18,692 nucleotides of DNA, taken from NCBI GenBank assembly GCA_964556005.1, contig CAZKUR010000077.1, forward strand, positions 1 to 18,692. The letters run 5' to 3'. Under the pieces are notes generated by a model. That model was not told where the DNA came from and did no database searches. It worked only from the letters and a program-made list of their open reading frames with translations. The position numbers and the translations under genes were made by a program. Positions 9,494-16,027 of the stretch are shown piece after piece. The DNA comes from CAZKUR01 sp964556005 (GTDB lineage Bacteria > Bacteroidota > Ignavibacteria > Ignavibacteriales > Ignavibacteriaceae). The stretch's first letter is position 1. Every line of letters begins with the position of its first letter.

Positions 9494-9501
9494 CAAAACT
9501 A
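9494..9501 (-). promoter_or_regulatory. Candidate -7 box for the ABC operon
   Basis: On the minus strand the sequence reads TAGTTTTG, an exact match to the Bacteroidota -7 consensus TAnnTTTG. It would give a leader of about 50 bases before the ATPase ATG. No TTTG is visible at the expected -33 distance, so this is half a promoter match and only suggestive. Confidence 0.35.
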
Positions 9502-9579
9502 ATTCAATGTAAAACTATCCTTGTGTAAAAATTAATAAGCGGTACAATTTAATGATGAATGATCATAAGTTCAGAGGCA

Positions 9580-9603
9580 CTGTAATGAGGTGGTTCATTA
9601 CAG
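9580..9603. promoter_or_regulatory. Perfect palindrome CTGTAATGA-N6-TCATTACAG, candidate operator
   Basis: Arms at 9580-9588 and 9595-9603 are perfect 9-bp complements around a 6-base centre (GGTGGT). Three more pairs (AGG at 9575-9577 with CCT at 9604-9606) are possible beyond a 2-base bulge. It sits about 145 bp upstream of the ABC ATPase start. The two-fold symmetry and 24-bp size fit a dimeric regulator's site, and equally an RNA hairpin. No T-run follows on either strand, which argues against an intrinsic terminator. The regulator is not encoded nearby. Confidence 0.5.
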
Positions 9604-9633
9604 CCTGGAACTTTAAGTAGTATTTATTTAAAT

Positions 9634-9678
9634 GATGACATCTTCCCTGTTTGTATAGTTGTGTGAGAAGATGTCATC
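9634..9678. repeat. Inverted repeat, GATGACATCTTC arms, downstream of OmpA-like gene
   Basis: The 12-bp arms (9634-9645 and 9667-9678) are perfectly complementary around a 21-base loop. It begins about 86 bases past the stop of the minus-strand OmpA-like gene, where a transcript 3' structure would be expected. The arms match the core of the repeat at 7170-7248. No strong T-run follows, so a role as terminator is unproven. Confidence 0.7.
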
Positions 9679-9763
9679 TGTTATGGTTCTTTTCGGTTGC
9701 AAACATATTTATATGAAATTGTCATTGCTTGCTCAAAGAAAATGTTTTTAAGCTTTTAACCGG

Positions 9764-10609
9764 TTATATTTTAACAATTTCCACTCTTCTGTTTTTCGCT
9801 CTTCCTTCTTCAGTTCTGTTATCTGCGATAGGTTTCGATGCACCCCATCCTTTTGAGGAAAGCCGGGATTTATTTATTCCCTGTGAGATAATTGCATTCA
9901 TAACCGATTTAGCCCTGTTTTCTGAAAGTGTTTGATTTGATTTGTCGCTGCCGACGTTATCGGTATGTCCTTCGATACTGATTTTTAAATTGCTGTTTTG
10001 TTTTAGCATTTCGACAATTTGCTCTACAGTCGGCTGAGATTCTGGTTTAATGTCCGCTTTCCCGGTTTCAAAATTTATGTATAAAGCGATGAATCCGTCT
10101 TTATTCAATGCTTTCATCATTTCACTTGCCTGGATTTCCTGCTTCATTGCTTCCATCTCAAGCACGTATAGTGTGTAATGCTCTACAGAACTTGGTGTCC
10201 CTCCAAAGCTGCCGATTTTTACCCAGTATTCTTTGTTTTTCGAAATTAGATGAAAAGTCGCTTCAACGTCGGCGTCCAAAGCATTTGTATTTTTATAAAC
10301 CATCTCTCCACCGTTATTTTTAACGGCATTCTCGTAATTCTTAATAATCTGCAAAGGACTTTTCTCTTTTTCTCCCGAGTCAAAGTTGAAGTAGTACGTT
10401 ATTGAAAAAAGATTTCCCTCTTTAGTTTCGGTTTTTTCGGAGCTCATACGAAGGGTCAGCTCGTTATAGTTTTCGGAGCATTCGGAAATATAGAAATTTT
10501 GAAATTTGGTAAATAAAGGATGGTCTTTGCATCCTTCGGCATCGGTTTGAGCATTAACTATAAATGGAATTGACAATAAAAATAAAAAAGCTAAAATAAT
10601 TTTTTTCAT
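9764..10609 (-). CDS. Exported protein with C-terminal OmpA peptidoglycan-binding domain
   Basis: A 281-residue protein. A signal peptide (KK plus hydrophobic core, NAQ) ends around residue 20. Residues about 24-150 form a region with GCKDHPLF near its start, resembling the DUF4892-type N-terminal domain found with OmpA domains in other bacteria. This assignment is tentative. Residues 174-281 are a clear OmpA-like domain: GHTDNVG at 214-220, LSENRA at 228-233 with the Arg that in relatives helps bind diaminopimelate, and TEEGRAKNRRVE at 266-277. It should anchor to peptidoglycan from the periplasm or outer membrane. There is no N-terminal 8-strand barrel. AGGGAG lies 7 bases before the ATG. 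It lies downstream of the DUF4139 gene with a 160-bp gap, so it may be cotranscribed or separately promoted. Confidence 0.9.
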   Translation of the reverse strand: MKKIILAFLFLLSIPFIVNAQTDAEGCKDHPLFTKFQNFYISECSENYNELTLRMSSEKTETKEGNLFSITYYFNFDSGEKEKSPLQIIKNYENAVKNNGGEMVYKNTNALDADVEATFHLISKNKEYWVKIGSFGGTPSSVEHYTLYVLEMEAMKQEIQASEMMKALNKDGFIALYINFETGKADIKPESQPTVEQIVEMLKQNSNLKISIEGHTDNVGSDKSNQTLSENRAKSVMNAIISQGINKSRLSSKGWGASKPIADNRTEEGRAKNRRVEIVKI

Positions 10610-10670
10610 TTCTGTACTCCCTTGGTTATTATTTTATAAGTTATTCAAGCTTATAGTCTTTTCAAATTGC

Positions 10671-10702
10671 GTTAAAGATTTCTTCTAAAAGTATTCTTTA
10701 AC
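10671..10702. repeat. Small inverted repeat upstream of the OmpA-like gene
   Basis: GTTAAAGA (10671-10678) and TCTTTAAC (10695-10702) are perfect 8-bp complements with a 16-base centre, 60-90 bp upstream of the OmpA-like start. A second short one, CAAGCT-atc-AGCTTG, is at 10713-10727. Either could be an operator or a weak 3' hairpin of the DUF4139 gene. In such A/T-rich DNA the first could be chance. Confidence 0.35.
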
Positions 10703-10769
10703 CTCTATTCAACAAGCTATCAGCTTGAGTTATTTTAATTTAAAGTCCGCTTTTTCCATACACTTTGGT

Positions 10770-12740
10770 TCACTCCAACCCGTAAATATTAACATTGTTC
10801 GGAAATTCTATATAAAATTTAAGCGGAAGTATTTTAGTTTCTCCGGGTTCAAGCTGAACCTTCCATGTTAATTCTTTATCGGCATTTATTTCAACTTCGG
10901 TTTTTGTTGGTTCAATCAGTTCAGTTTTTATTTCTTCGTTTCTCGAAACCGGAAGCTGATCGATAACGGAAATGGTTTCTTTAGTCTTGCGGTTGTTCAC
11001 TACTTTAATTTCGAAATCGTAATTCACACGTTTCTTTCCGCCGAATAGACCTTTGGTTTCAACGAACCTGTTCTTAAGATGCTTTTCACAGGTAATACTT
11101 TCATCGATTCCTAAAGCAAGCTCAAGCGTATCGTTTGGAACGACATTATTTATGAATGTCCTGTTTACAAAATCATTATCAACAAATACATTTATTTCAC
11201 CTTCGAGAAACGGATAATCGTTTTTGTTTACAATTTTTCCCTTGAGATAAACTTTTGGCAAAATTTTAGGAATAGAAGTATATGAAAATTCAACCGGCAG
11301 GTCATTCATTGCAATCGTAACTTTATGAGGGCTATTATCACTTGGAATTGTATTTTTTGTTTTAAGTTCAAATGTTGTCGAAAGATCTTTTGCTTTAACA
11401 TCGCTATAAACTGGAAGATTAATTTGATTATTCGAAATGATTTTTACGGAATTGGTTGCTGTTTTTTCTATCAGTGGTCTTGGAGCAACAACTAGAGCTT
11501 CGTATGTGGAATAATGAGCCCCTTCTAAAGACACATCCAAATTAACAATATTTTTTTCTATAACATTTATATTTATAGCTTCACTTCTATAACCAATGTA
11601 TGATGCTCTAACTATATAACTTTTTACCGGGACATTGTCTATATAATATTTCCCATTTACATCGGTTGCTGAGCCTAATTTAGTTCCTTCGACTAAAACA
11701 TTCGCGCCTATTAAAGGCTCTCCTGATTCCTTATCGGTAATATAGCCTGAAATAGCACCGGTGCCGTTCGGCAATCCCCAATTCTGATCATATGAAACTA
11801 CATAACCACTTGTAGAGGATGTTGCTTCATTAAATTGATTGTTATTTTTCTTTGGCTTATTTGGAAGAGGATTAACATCTACAAGCCAGGGATCCAACTC
11901 GGGAAGAGTTTTTATAGACAAAGGATCCGTGGTTGATAATGTTACATTAATATCGTTCCAATCTTCGCCGGTTGCTTGCCGGATCATTCCGAAAAAAGTA
12001 AACTCGGCCTGTTTTGTTTTTTTATTTACACGTACATCATAAATGGGATACCAGCTTGCACTGTTAACAATATATGATGCTTTAATTTTCGCATTTGTAC
12101 TTTGCGACGCATCAAGTTTAACGATTATTTCCTTATAGTTTTTTTGCTCTCCGCCCTGGTACTGTTGAATAGTTAGCTTTAACGCATTTATTTGATCTTC
12201 CAGCGCAGATCTTTTAGCAGCTTGGATTCTGATGTTTTTATAAATTTCATCCAGATTAGTTTCAATAAAATTCAGCAATTCTTTCCACTCTTTGGGTGAA
12301 TTTGTTGTCAACAGGATTTTCAAATTAGCATATTTAACCGATTCTGCCTTTAAGGATTCAACAAATGCTTTCTTGCTGTCGTAAACCGCAATTTGATCAT
12401 CGGCAGCCTGCATTTGATCTTTGAGTGCATCAATTTGCTTTTGCAGATCGTTTAATTTTTCTTTTCTTATAGCAGGAGTAAATTTTCTTTCAACTTTAAC
12501 ATCAAGAATTTTTATCTCCCCGCTTCCTTCGGCAGATATTCTAACGGTTTCATCTTTAATGTCTGTAGTTAAATCGGAAAATACAATTTGATTTTCACCT
12601 TTTTTCAGATTGACATCAGTAGAACGCGTTACCATCGCACGATCCCTGAAAATAGTTGCTTCAATAACTTTAGATTCAACCGGTTTTAATTGAGCAAAGC
12701 TGATGGTGGAAACAAATAAGAAGAGAAAAAAATTTTTCAT
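10770..12740 (-). CDS. DUF4140/DUF4139 (MuiA-like) protein with inserted CarboxypepD_reg-like domain
   Basis: A 656-residue exported protein. The signal peptide ends at SFAQ, near residue 17. Residues about 24-115 match the DUF4140 type (EATIFRDRAMVTR). Coiled-coil segments lie at about 93-125 and 165-195. The DUF4139 region starts near 205, with YIVNSASWYPIYDVR at 223-237 and GEDWNDINVTLST at 258-270, and ends with a Pro/Gly-rich beta region at 656. Between about 290 and 445 an Asn/Ser-rich linker leads to a CarboxypepD_reg-like beta domain at 330-407 (ISGYITDKESGEPLIGANV). A stretch at 414-444 (EALVVAPRPLIEKTATNSV) then resembles the beginning of a TonB-receptor plug. Homologues are named mucoidy inhibitor A in some genomes. 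The molecular role is unknown. AAAGGGTGA precedes the ATG. Confidence 0.85.
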   Translation of the reverse strand: MKNFFLFLFVSTISFAQLKPVESKVIEATIFRDRAMVTRSTDVNLKKGENQIVFSDLTTDIKDETVRISAEGSGEIKILDVKVERKFTPAIRKEKLNDLQKQIDALKDQMQAADDQIAVYDSKKAFVESLKAESVKYANLKILLTTNSPKEWKELLNFIETNLDEIYKNIRIQAAKRSALEDQINALKLTIQQYQGGEQKNYKEIIVKLDASQSTNAKIKASYIVNSASWYPIYDVRVNKKTKQAEFTFFGMIRQATGEDWNDINVTLSTTDPLSIKTLPELDPWLVDVNPLPNKPKKNNNQFNEATSSTSGYVVSYDQNWGLPNGTGAISGYITDKESGEPLIGANVLVEGTKLGSATDVNGKYYIDNVPVKSYIVRASYIGYRSEAININVIEKNIVNLDVSLEGAHYSTYEALVVAPRPLIEKTATNSVKIISNNQINLPVYSDVKAKDLSTTFELKTKNTIPSDNSPHKVTIAMNDLPVEFSYTSIPKILPKVYLKGKIVNKNDYPFLEGEINVFVDNDFVNRTFINNVVPNDTLELALGIDESITCEKHLKNRFVETKGLFGGKKRVNYDFEIKVVNNRKTKETISVIDQLPVSRNEEIKTELIEPTKTEVEINADKELTWKVQLEPGETKILPLKFYIEFPNNVNIYGLE

Positions 12741-12832
12741 TTTATCACCCTTTGTTTTGTTAAACGTAAAACGAAAGACGTGAGACTTTTCATTTGTATG
12801 TTTTATATCTGATTTTTCTCAAATAGAGACTT

Positions 12833-12840
12833 CAAAAATA
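12833..12840 (-). promoter_or_regulatory. Candidate -7 box for the DUF4139 gene
   Basis: The minus strand reads TATTTTTG, an exact TAnnTTTG match, 93-100 bases before the ATG at 12740. It lies next to two direct copies of CTTAAGAT. No -33 TTTG is visible at the usual distance, so confidence is limited. Confidence 0.35.
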
Positions 12841-12842
12841 AA

Positions 12843-12880
12843 CTTAAGATGAAGCTTATTTTTTTAACGATGCTTAAGAT
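12843..12880. repeat. Direct repeat CTTAAGAT x2, 30 bp apart
   Basis: Identical octamers at 12843-12850 and 12873-12880 are spaced 30 bp start to start, about three helical turns. This places both copies on the same DNA face, just upstream of the -7-like box of the DUF4139 gene. Such spacing is typical of tandem activator sites. The function is an inference. Confidence 0.4.
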
Positions 12881-13287
12881 TCTTTTAGAGATCAAGAAAA
12901 ATTTAAACCATTAAATCTTGTGGTAGGACAAACATGCCAAAAAACCAAATCAATTCTTTTTACATTTAACCCCTAAAAGGCTGAATTAATTATAATGCTA
13001 TTTCTTTTGTCAGTCAAGAAAAATATTCTCTAAAAAGTATTAATTATTAAGCACAATTTATTTATATTAAAAAAATTCCCTTAAATGATATCATTAAAAT
13101 TTTTTTAATTAGAATAAATAATAATCGCTAAATTTTTCATCCCCTCTTCATTTTATCGTTAGATAAACTACATATTTTTCATTAATAACATTATTTTTTG
13201 ATGACATTACTCACCGTTGATCTATGACTATTGCATATATTAGGTTCGATTGCTAAATATTCGACCGTTGATTCGTTGAATAATATG

Positions 13288-13293
13288 AAAGGA
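13288..13293 (+). promoter_or_regulatory. Shine-Dalgarno deciding the SPW-like gene start
   Basis: AAAGGA ends 6 bases before the ATG at 13300, an ideal distance. The other in-frame ATG at 13285 has no such sequence before it, and the residues upstream of 13300 do not match the hydrophobic family pattern. Confidence 0.65.
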
Positions 13294-13299
13294 TTAGTT

Positions 13300-13617
13300 A
13301 TGTGGCAAGCATGGTTTAATTTAGCAGTAGGAATATGGCTGATAATTTGTGGCTTTATTCCATCACTTCAAACCCCGGTCAGTATGCTGGTACCGGGAGC
13401 TATAGCATTTGTATTCGGATTCTGGAGCACCTATTCTGATAAAAGCTGGCAAGGAATCGTAAACGGTGTTTCCGGCATATGGCTGTTTTTAAGCGCTGTA
13501 TGGTTCGGTTTATTTATCCAGTGGAATTTCCTGGTGTTCGGAGTATTAATCGGCATTATGGCACTTTGGAATATTACTGAACATCCTCACAGAGCACATC
13601 ATGCTACGGCACAATAA
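13300..13617 (+). CDS. SPW-repeat-like four-helix membrane protein
   Basis: A 105-residue hydrophobic protein with about four membrane helices arranged as an internal duplication. N7xxxGIWL near the first helix recurs as N55xxxGIWL near the third, 48 residues apart, and each is followed by a second helix. This pattern fits the SPW-repeat family of small bacterial membrane proteins, whose function is unknown. The tail is His-rich (EHPHRAHHATAQ), which could bind metal but may simply be a soluble end. I choose the ATG at 13300 because AAAGGA lies 6 bases upstream. Starts at 13285 or a TTG at 13231 are less likely. It is a single-gene unit facing a strong terminator. Confidence 0.65.
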   Translation: MWQAWFNLAVGIWLIICGFIPSLQTPVSMLVPGAIAFVFGFWSTYSDKSWQGIVNGVSGIWLFLSAVWFGLFIQWNFLVFGVLIGIMALWNITEHPHRAHHATAQ

Positions 13618-13695
13618 AATAAGTATATTACTATTTCTATTCCGAAACGATAGAAAGTATAAAAAAAAATTTATAATTAACTGATATTGATTAAT

Positions 13696-13735
13696 AAAAA
13701 AAATCCGCTGACCAAAAAGGCAGCGGATTTTTTTT
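13696..13735. terminator. Bidirectional intrinsic terminator
   Basis: Eight A's, the stem TCCGCTG (13704-13710), a 10-base loop, the complement CAGCGGA (13721-13727), then eight T's. The A-run, stem and T-run together give a textbook hairpin with a U-tract on both strands. It serves the convergent SPW-like gene (+) and the lipoprotein gene ending at 13772 (-). Confidence 0.93.
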
Positions 13736-13771
13736 ATCATTCCGGGCTAAAAATTTTATTAGCCTATAATA

Positions 13772-14425
13772 TCAAATCTTTTTATTGAATTCATCCTGGG
13801 AAATAAATATGAGCTTGCCAAAATTTTCCAATTTGTTTAGAGGATAAATTAATCCGCTCATTGCATATTCTGATCCCTCTTTAGCGCGGTATTCATCTTG
13901 TGAATATGGAATATTGAGCGTAAAAACAGTTCTATGAATAAGAGTTCCTTTAGAATCCATAACGTGCACATAAGCATTTATGTTGCTGCCGAATCCACCG
14001 AAAGTATTTCTTATTTCTTCGGCTGTTAAATTTTTATTGAATTTAACCTGCGCAACAAGCCTTAGTGAAGAAATACTTTTGTTCTTTGGATCTACTTTTA
14101 TTTCGCCAATGGTAAACGGATATTCGGTTTTTTGTTCAAAGGGTATCGCATTAAGCTGGTTGTTTGCAATATATTCTTTAATTGCATTTTCCGCTTCATC
14201 TTTAAGCCCGTTGAGATCTTTCTGAAGCCCGAATGCTTCATTCATATCCCTGCTTTCTTTAAGCTCTTTTTTTGTTTCGTCGATTTTTTGAGAGTACTTT
14301 TGCGCAATGCCCGGCAGTTCGCCTAAATATTCATTGCTGCTAAGCTTTTCCCCGCATGACTGCAACAAAAATATGATACTGATAAATAAGACAGCCAATC
14401 CAATGTAGTTTATTAATTTGTTCAT
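13772..14425 (-). CDS. Predicted lipoprotein of unknown function
   Basis: A 217-residue protein with a lipoprotein signal: a hydrophobic stretch ending in LLQSC, with Cys24 as the predicted lipidated residue. Residues about 40-90 are charged and helical, probably coiled (KIDETKKELKESRDM). Residues about 100-215 look like a beta-rich domain. I do not recognise a family. It should sit in the periplasm attached to the inner or outer membrane. No Shine-Dalgarno is evident before the ATG. It follows the YiiX-like/DUF4878 pair but is separated from it by a terminator, so it is probably transcribed on its own. Its transcript ends at the terminator at 13696-13735. Confidence 0.75.
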   Translation of the reverse strand: MNKLINYIGLAVLFISIIFLLQSCGEKLSSNEYLGELPGIAQKYSQKIDETKKELKESRDMNEAFGLQKDLNGLKDEAENAIKEYIANNQLNAIPFEQKTEYPFTIGEIKVDPKNKSISSLRLVAQVKFNKNLTAEEIRNTFGGFGSNINAYVHVMDSKGTLIHRTVFTLNIPYSQDEYRAKEGSEYAMSGLIYPLNKLENFGKLIFISQDEFNKKI

Positions 14426-14525
14426 AATTTTTATTTTCTTTTGTTAATAATATTTTTAGACACAAATAAAATTTTGACAAGTTGATAATAGGTTCAAACT
14501 TCAAAATAATTTATAAGAATTAAAA

Positions 14526-14553
14526 CTCCCGGCGAAAAATTTTTAACCGGGAG
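14526..14553 (-). terminator. Intrinsic terminator of the DUF4878 gene
   Basis: On the minus strand CTCCCGG pairs with CCGGGAG (14547-14553 with 14526-14532) around a 14-base A/T loop, followed by TTTTAATTCTT. It begins 24 bases after the stop of the lipoprotein gene at 14578, so the YiiX-like/DUF4878 transcript probably stops here. Confidence 0.8.
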
Positions 14554-14577
14554 CAGACGAAAATGTTAAAATATCTT

Positions 14578-15027
14578 TTAACTGATTCGGATCTTCCAGT
14601 TGCCATTTACCTTTAAGAATTTAACTTTTTCAGTACCGCCTTCTTTACCGTTGGTGAAAATGATTTTGTACTTAACGGTAGCAGTATTCCCGTCATCGGA
14701 AATTTTTTCATCCACGATTTTTACGTCTTTCAAACCGCCTTTTTTATCAAATTGTTGTTTTGCAGCCGGAAGAAATGCCATCAATTTTGCTTTATCTTCC
14801 TTTGTCAATTCTTCTCCGCCCTTTTTAACGTACAAAGCTACAACTGATTCGTAATCTTCATCCGCAACATTATTTATTACAGTTGTAATCACTCCGGAGG
14901 GAGAACTGCTGCTGACTGAACTGCCTTCTTCACCCGCGTTTCCTTTATTACCGCTGTCGCCGCAGGATAATAATGCGAACATGGAAAAAATTATTACTGT
15001 ACCGAAGAGAATTTTTAGCGCTTTCAT
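14578..15027 (-). CDS. DUF4878-type lipoprotein
   Basis: A 149-residue protein. The lipobox ALLSC gives predicted lipidated Cys22. A low-complexity Gly/Ser/Asn linker (about 23-44) would hold the domain away from the membrane. Residues about 45-149 match the NTF2-like DUF4878 pattern: helices with ADEDYESVVALY, then strands ending in GTEKVKFLKVNGNWKI. Family function is unknown. NTF2-like pockets often bind small ligands, but no catalytic residue can be named here. GAAAGG lies 7 bases before the ATG. It starts 31 bases after the YiiX-like gene stop, so the two probably form an operon ended by the hairpin at 14526-14553. Confidence 0.82.
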   Translation of the reverse strand: MKALKILFGTVIIFSMFALLSCGDSGNKGNAGEEGSSVSSSSPSGVITTVINNVADEDYESVVALYVKKGGEELTKEDKAKLMAFLPAAKQQFDKKGGLKDVKIVDEKISDDGNTATVKYKIIFTNGKEGGTEKVKFLKVNGNWKIRIS

Positions 15028-15058
15028 TTGTTAACCTTTCGATTAATGAGTACTTGTG

Positions 15059-15694
15059 TTAGTTAGAGTAAATTTTTTTTAATAATTTACTTTTGATTAT
15101 TGAGCTTGGGACAATTAATTTCTTAGAGGTTACTATAAAATTTAGATTACACAATCTGTCTTCTACCAGATCAATCCCGGCATTTTTATATGCTTTCCAG
15201 ATTAATTCCGTACAATACAATTTTGTATCGGTTTTCAAATCATACTGGTCATCAAAGCTGTATTTTTTTTGGAAACAGTTGTAAGCAAAAGTTGAAGCTT
15301 TAAGGCATGTTTTATGTGAAGACTCGTTAACACGGTACACTGCAAACTTTGCTGCATTTTCATTACTCAGAAAATCTTCAAGGCTTTGCATCTTGATGAA
15401 TTCATCTTTTTCACCGGATTCAATCGGCACTGCGTGGATTACAAACGGCTTTCCTTTATGATTATAAATTAACCCGACATGAGAATATTCGGTTTCACCA
15501 TCAGTTAATAATACAATTTGACTTTCAAGACTTCTGCCTTTTCTGAAAATCAGATCGCCGTTTTGGAGTTCAGATTGATGCTTTAAAATGAAAAGATAAT
15601 TTTGATTTTCGTGAGGGTGATCTATACGAGGTGATAAGATCGAGAAGAAGAAAGAAAAAGATATTAATATTCCTGAATACAGCAGTACTTTCAA
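15059..15694 (-). CDS. YiiX/YebB-like permuted papain-fold enzyme (NlpC/P60 clan)
   Basis: A 211-residue protein with an N-terminal hydrophobic segment (residues about 3-20), either a signal anchor or an uncleaved signal. The core shows the permuted NlpC/P60 order, with His before Cys: NGDLIFRKG at 45-53, YSHVGLI at 70-76 with catalytic His72, FVIHA at 84-88, and YCTELIWKAY at 160-169 with catalytic Cys161 and Glu163. The family (C92-like) includes amidases or acyl-transferases acting on peptides, peptidoglycan or lipids; its exact reaction here is unknown. The start is TTG: an in-frame stop lies just upstream, and AGGGGAG (15697-15703) immediately precedes it. No in-frame ATG precedes the GDLIF motif. 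Confidence 0.83.
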   Translation of the reverse strand: MKVLLYSGILISFSFFFSILSPRIDHPHENQNYLFILKHQSELQNGDLIFRKGRSLESQIVLLTDGETEYSHVGLIYNHKGKPFVIHAVPIESGEKDEFIKMQSLEDFLSNENAAKFAVYRVNESSHKTCLKASTFAYNCFQKKYSFDDQYDLKTDTKLYCTELIWKAYKNAGIDLVEDRLCNLNFIVTSKKLIVPSSIIKSKLLKKIYSN

Positions 15695-15728
15695 AACTCC
15701 CCTGTGAGTTTTTTAGAATTTTAATTTT

Positions 15729-15757
15729 AAGATAAAGATTCTCACCGCTAATGTCAA
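15729..15757 (-). promoter_or_regulatory. Promoter of the YiiX-like/DUF4878 operon
   Basis: On the minus strand TTGACA (15757-15752), a spacer of exactly 17 bases, and TATCTT (15734-15729) match the sigma70 pattern well. The predicted leader before the TTG start is about 28 bases. Confidence 0.55.
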
Positions 15758-15974
15758 TTAATCTTTAAAAACTGTTTTCAGATATTAAAATTTTTATTAA
15801 CTGAACTTAGCATTTATTCAATCAGCAATTCTTAATAAAAAATTTATATGATATTAATAGCTTTGTAATTAAAAGGTAGGATTTAAAAGTTTCTGAATAT
15901 TAAGAAGTAAAAATGTAGAAATACGGAAGAAATTAATTTTTTCGTTTGAAATATTTTAACTAGAATAAAGTATA

Positions 15975-15997
15975 AAACAATAATAAACAATAATAAA
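15975..15997. repeat. Phased decanucleotide repeat AAACAATAAT
   Basis: The unit AAACAATAAT occurs twice in tandem (15975-15984, 15985-15994) and begins a third time (AAAC would reach 15998). The 10-bp period matches the helix repeat and ends directly at the -35-like TTGACT. Phased A/T runs here could bend DNA or act as an UP element. Confidence 0.55.
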
Positions 15998-15998
15998 C

Positions 15999-16027
15999 TT
16001 GACTATACGATAATATATTATTAATTT
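15999..16027 (+). promoter_or_regulatory. Candidate promoter of the membrane-protein/HTH operon
   Basis: TTGACT (15999-16004), a 17-base spacer and TAATTT (16022-16027) resemble a sigma70 promoter with a weak -10. The ATG is 39 bases further on, with AAAGGGG as ribosome site. Confidence 0.45.

Larger units (their letters stand above)
9436..9763. other. Gap with two consecutive hairpins between ABC and OmpA-like genes
   Basis: The 328-base gap has no convincing open frame. It contains a -7-like box (9494-9501, minus), a compact hairpin with a TGTAATGA stem (9580-9603), and the GATGACATCTTC inverted repeat (9634-9678). The gap must hold both the 3' end of the OmpA-like transcript and the promoter of the ABC operon, both on the minus strand. 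Confidence 0.6.
12741..13299. other. Long A/T-rich divergent intergenic region
   Basis: This 559-base region separates the divergent DUF4139 (-) and SPW-like (+) genes. I see no credible coding frame or recognisable RNA. It holds the -7-like box and CTTAAGAT repeats (12833-12880), a 12-bp perfect palindrome AATGATATCATT (13084-13095), a small hairpin TTTATC-gtta-GATAAA (13152-13167), a GATGACAT octamer at 13200-13207, and direct copies of ACCGTTGAT (13213-13221 and 13264-13272). An in-frame TTG at 13231 could extend the downstream gene, but I place its start at 13300. Confidence 0.55.

Noticed and set aside
13084..13095. Perfect palindrome AATGATATCATT
   Set aside because: It is only 12 bp of A/T-rich sequence with no second copy or fixed distance to a promoter. 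It could easily be chance.
13231..13299. Upstream TTG start extending the SPW-like protein by 23 residues
   Set aside because: The extension lacks family-like sequence, has no good ribosome site, and overlaps repeats. AAAGGA-N6-ATG at 13300 is much better.
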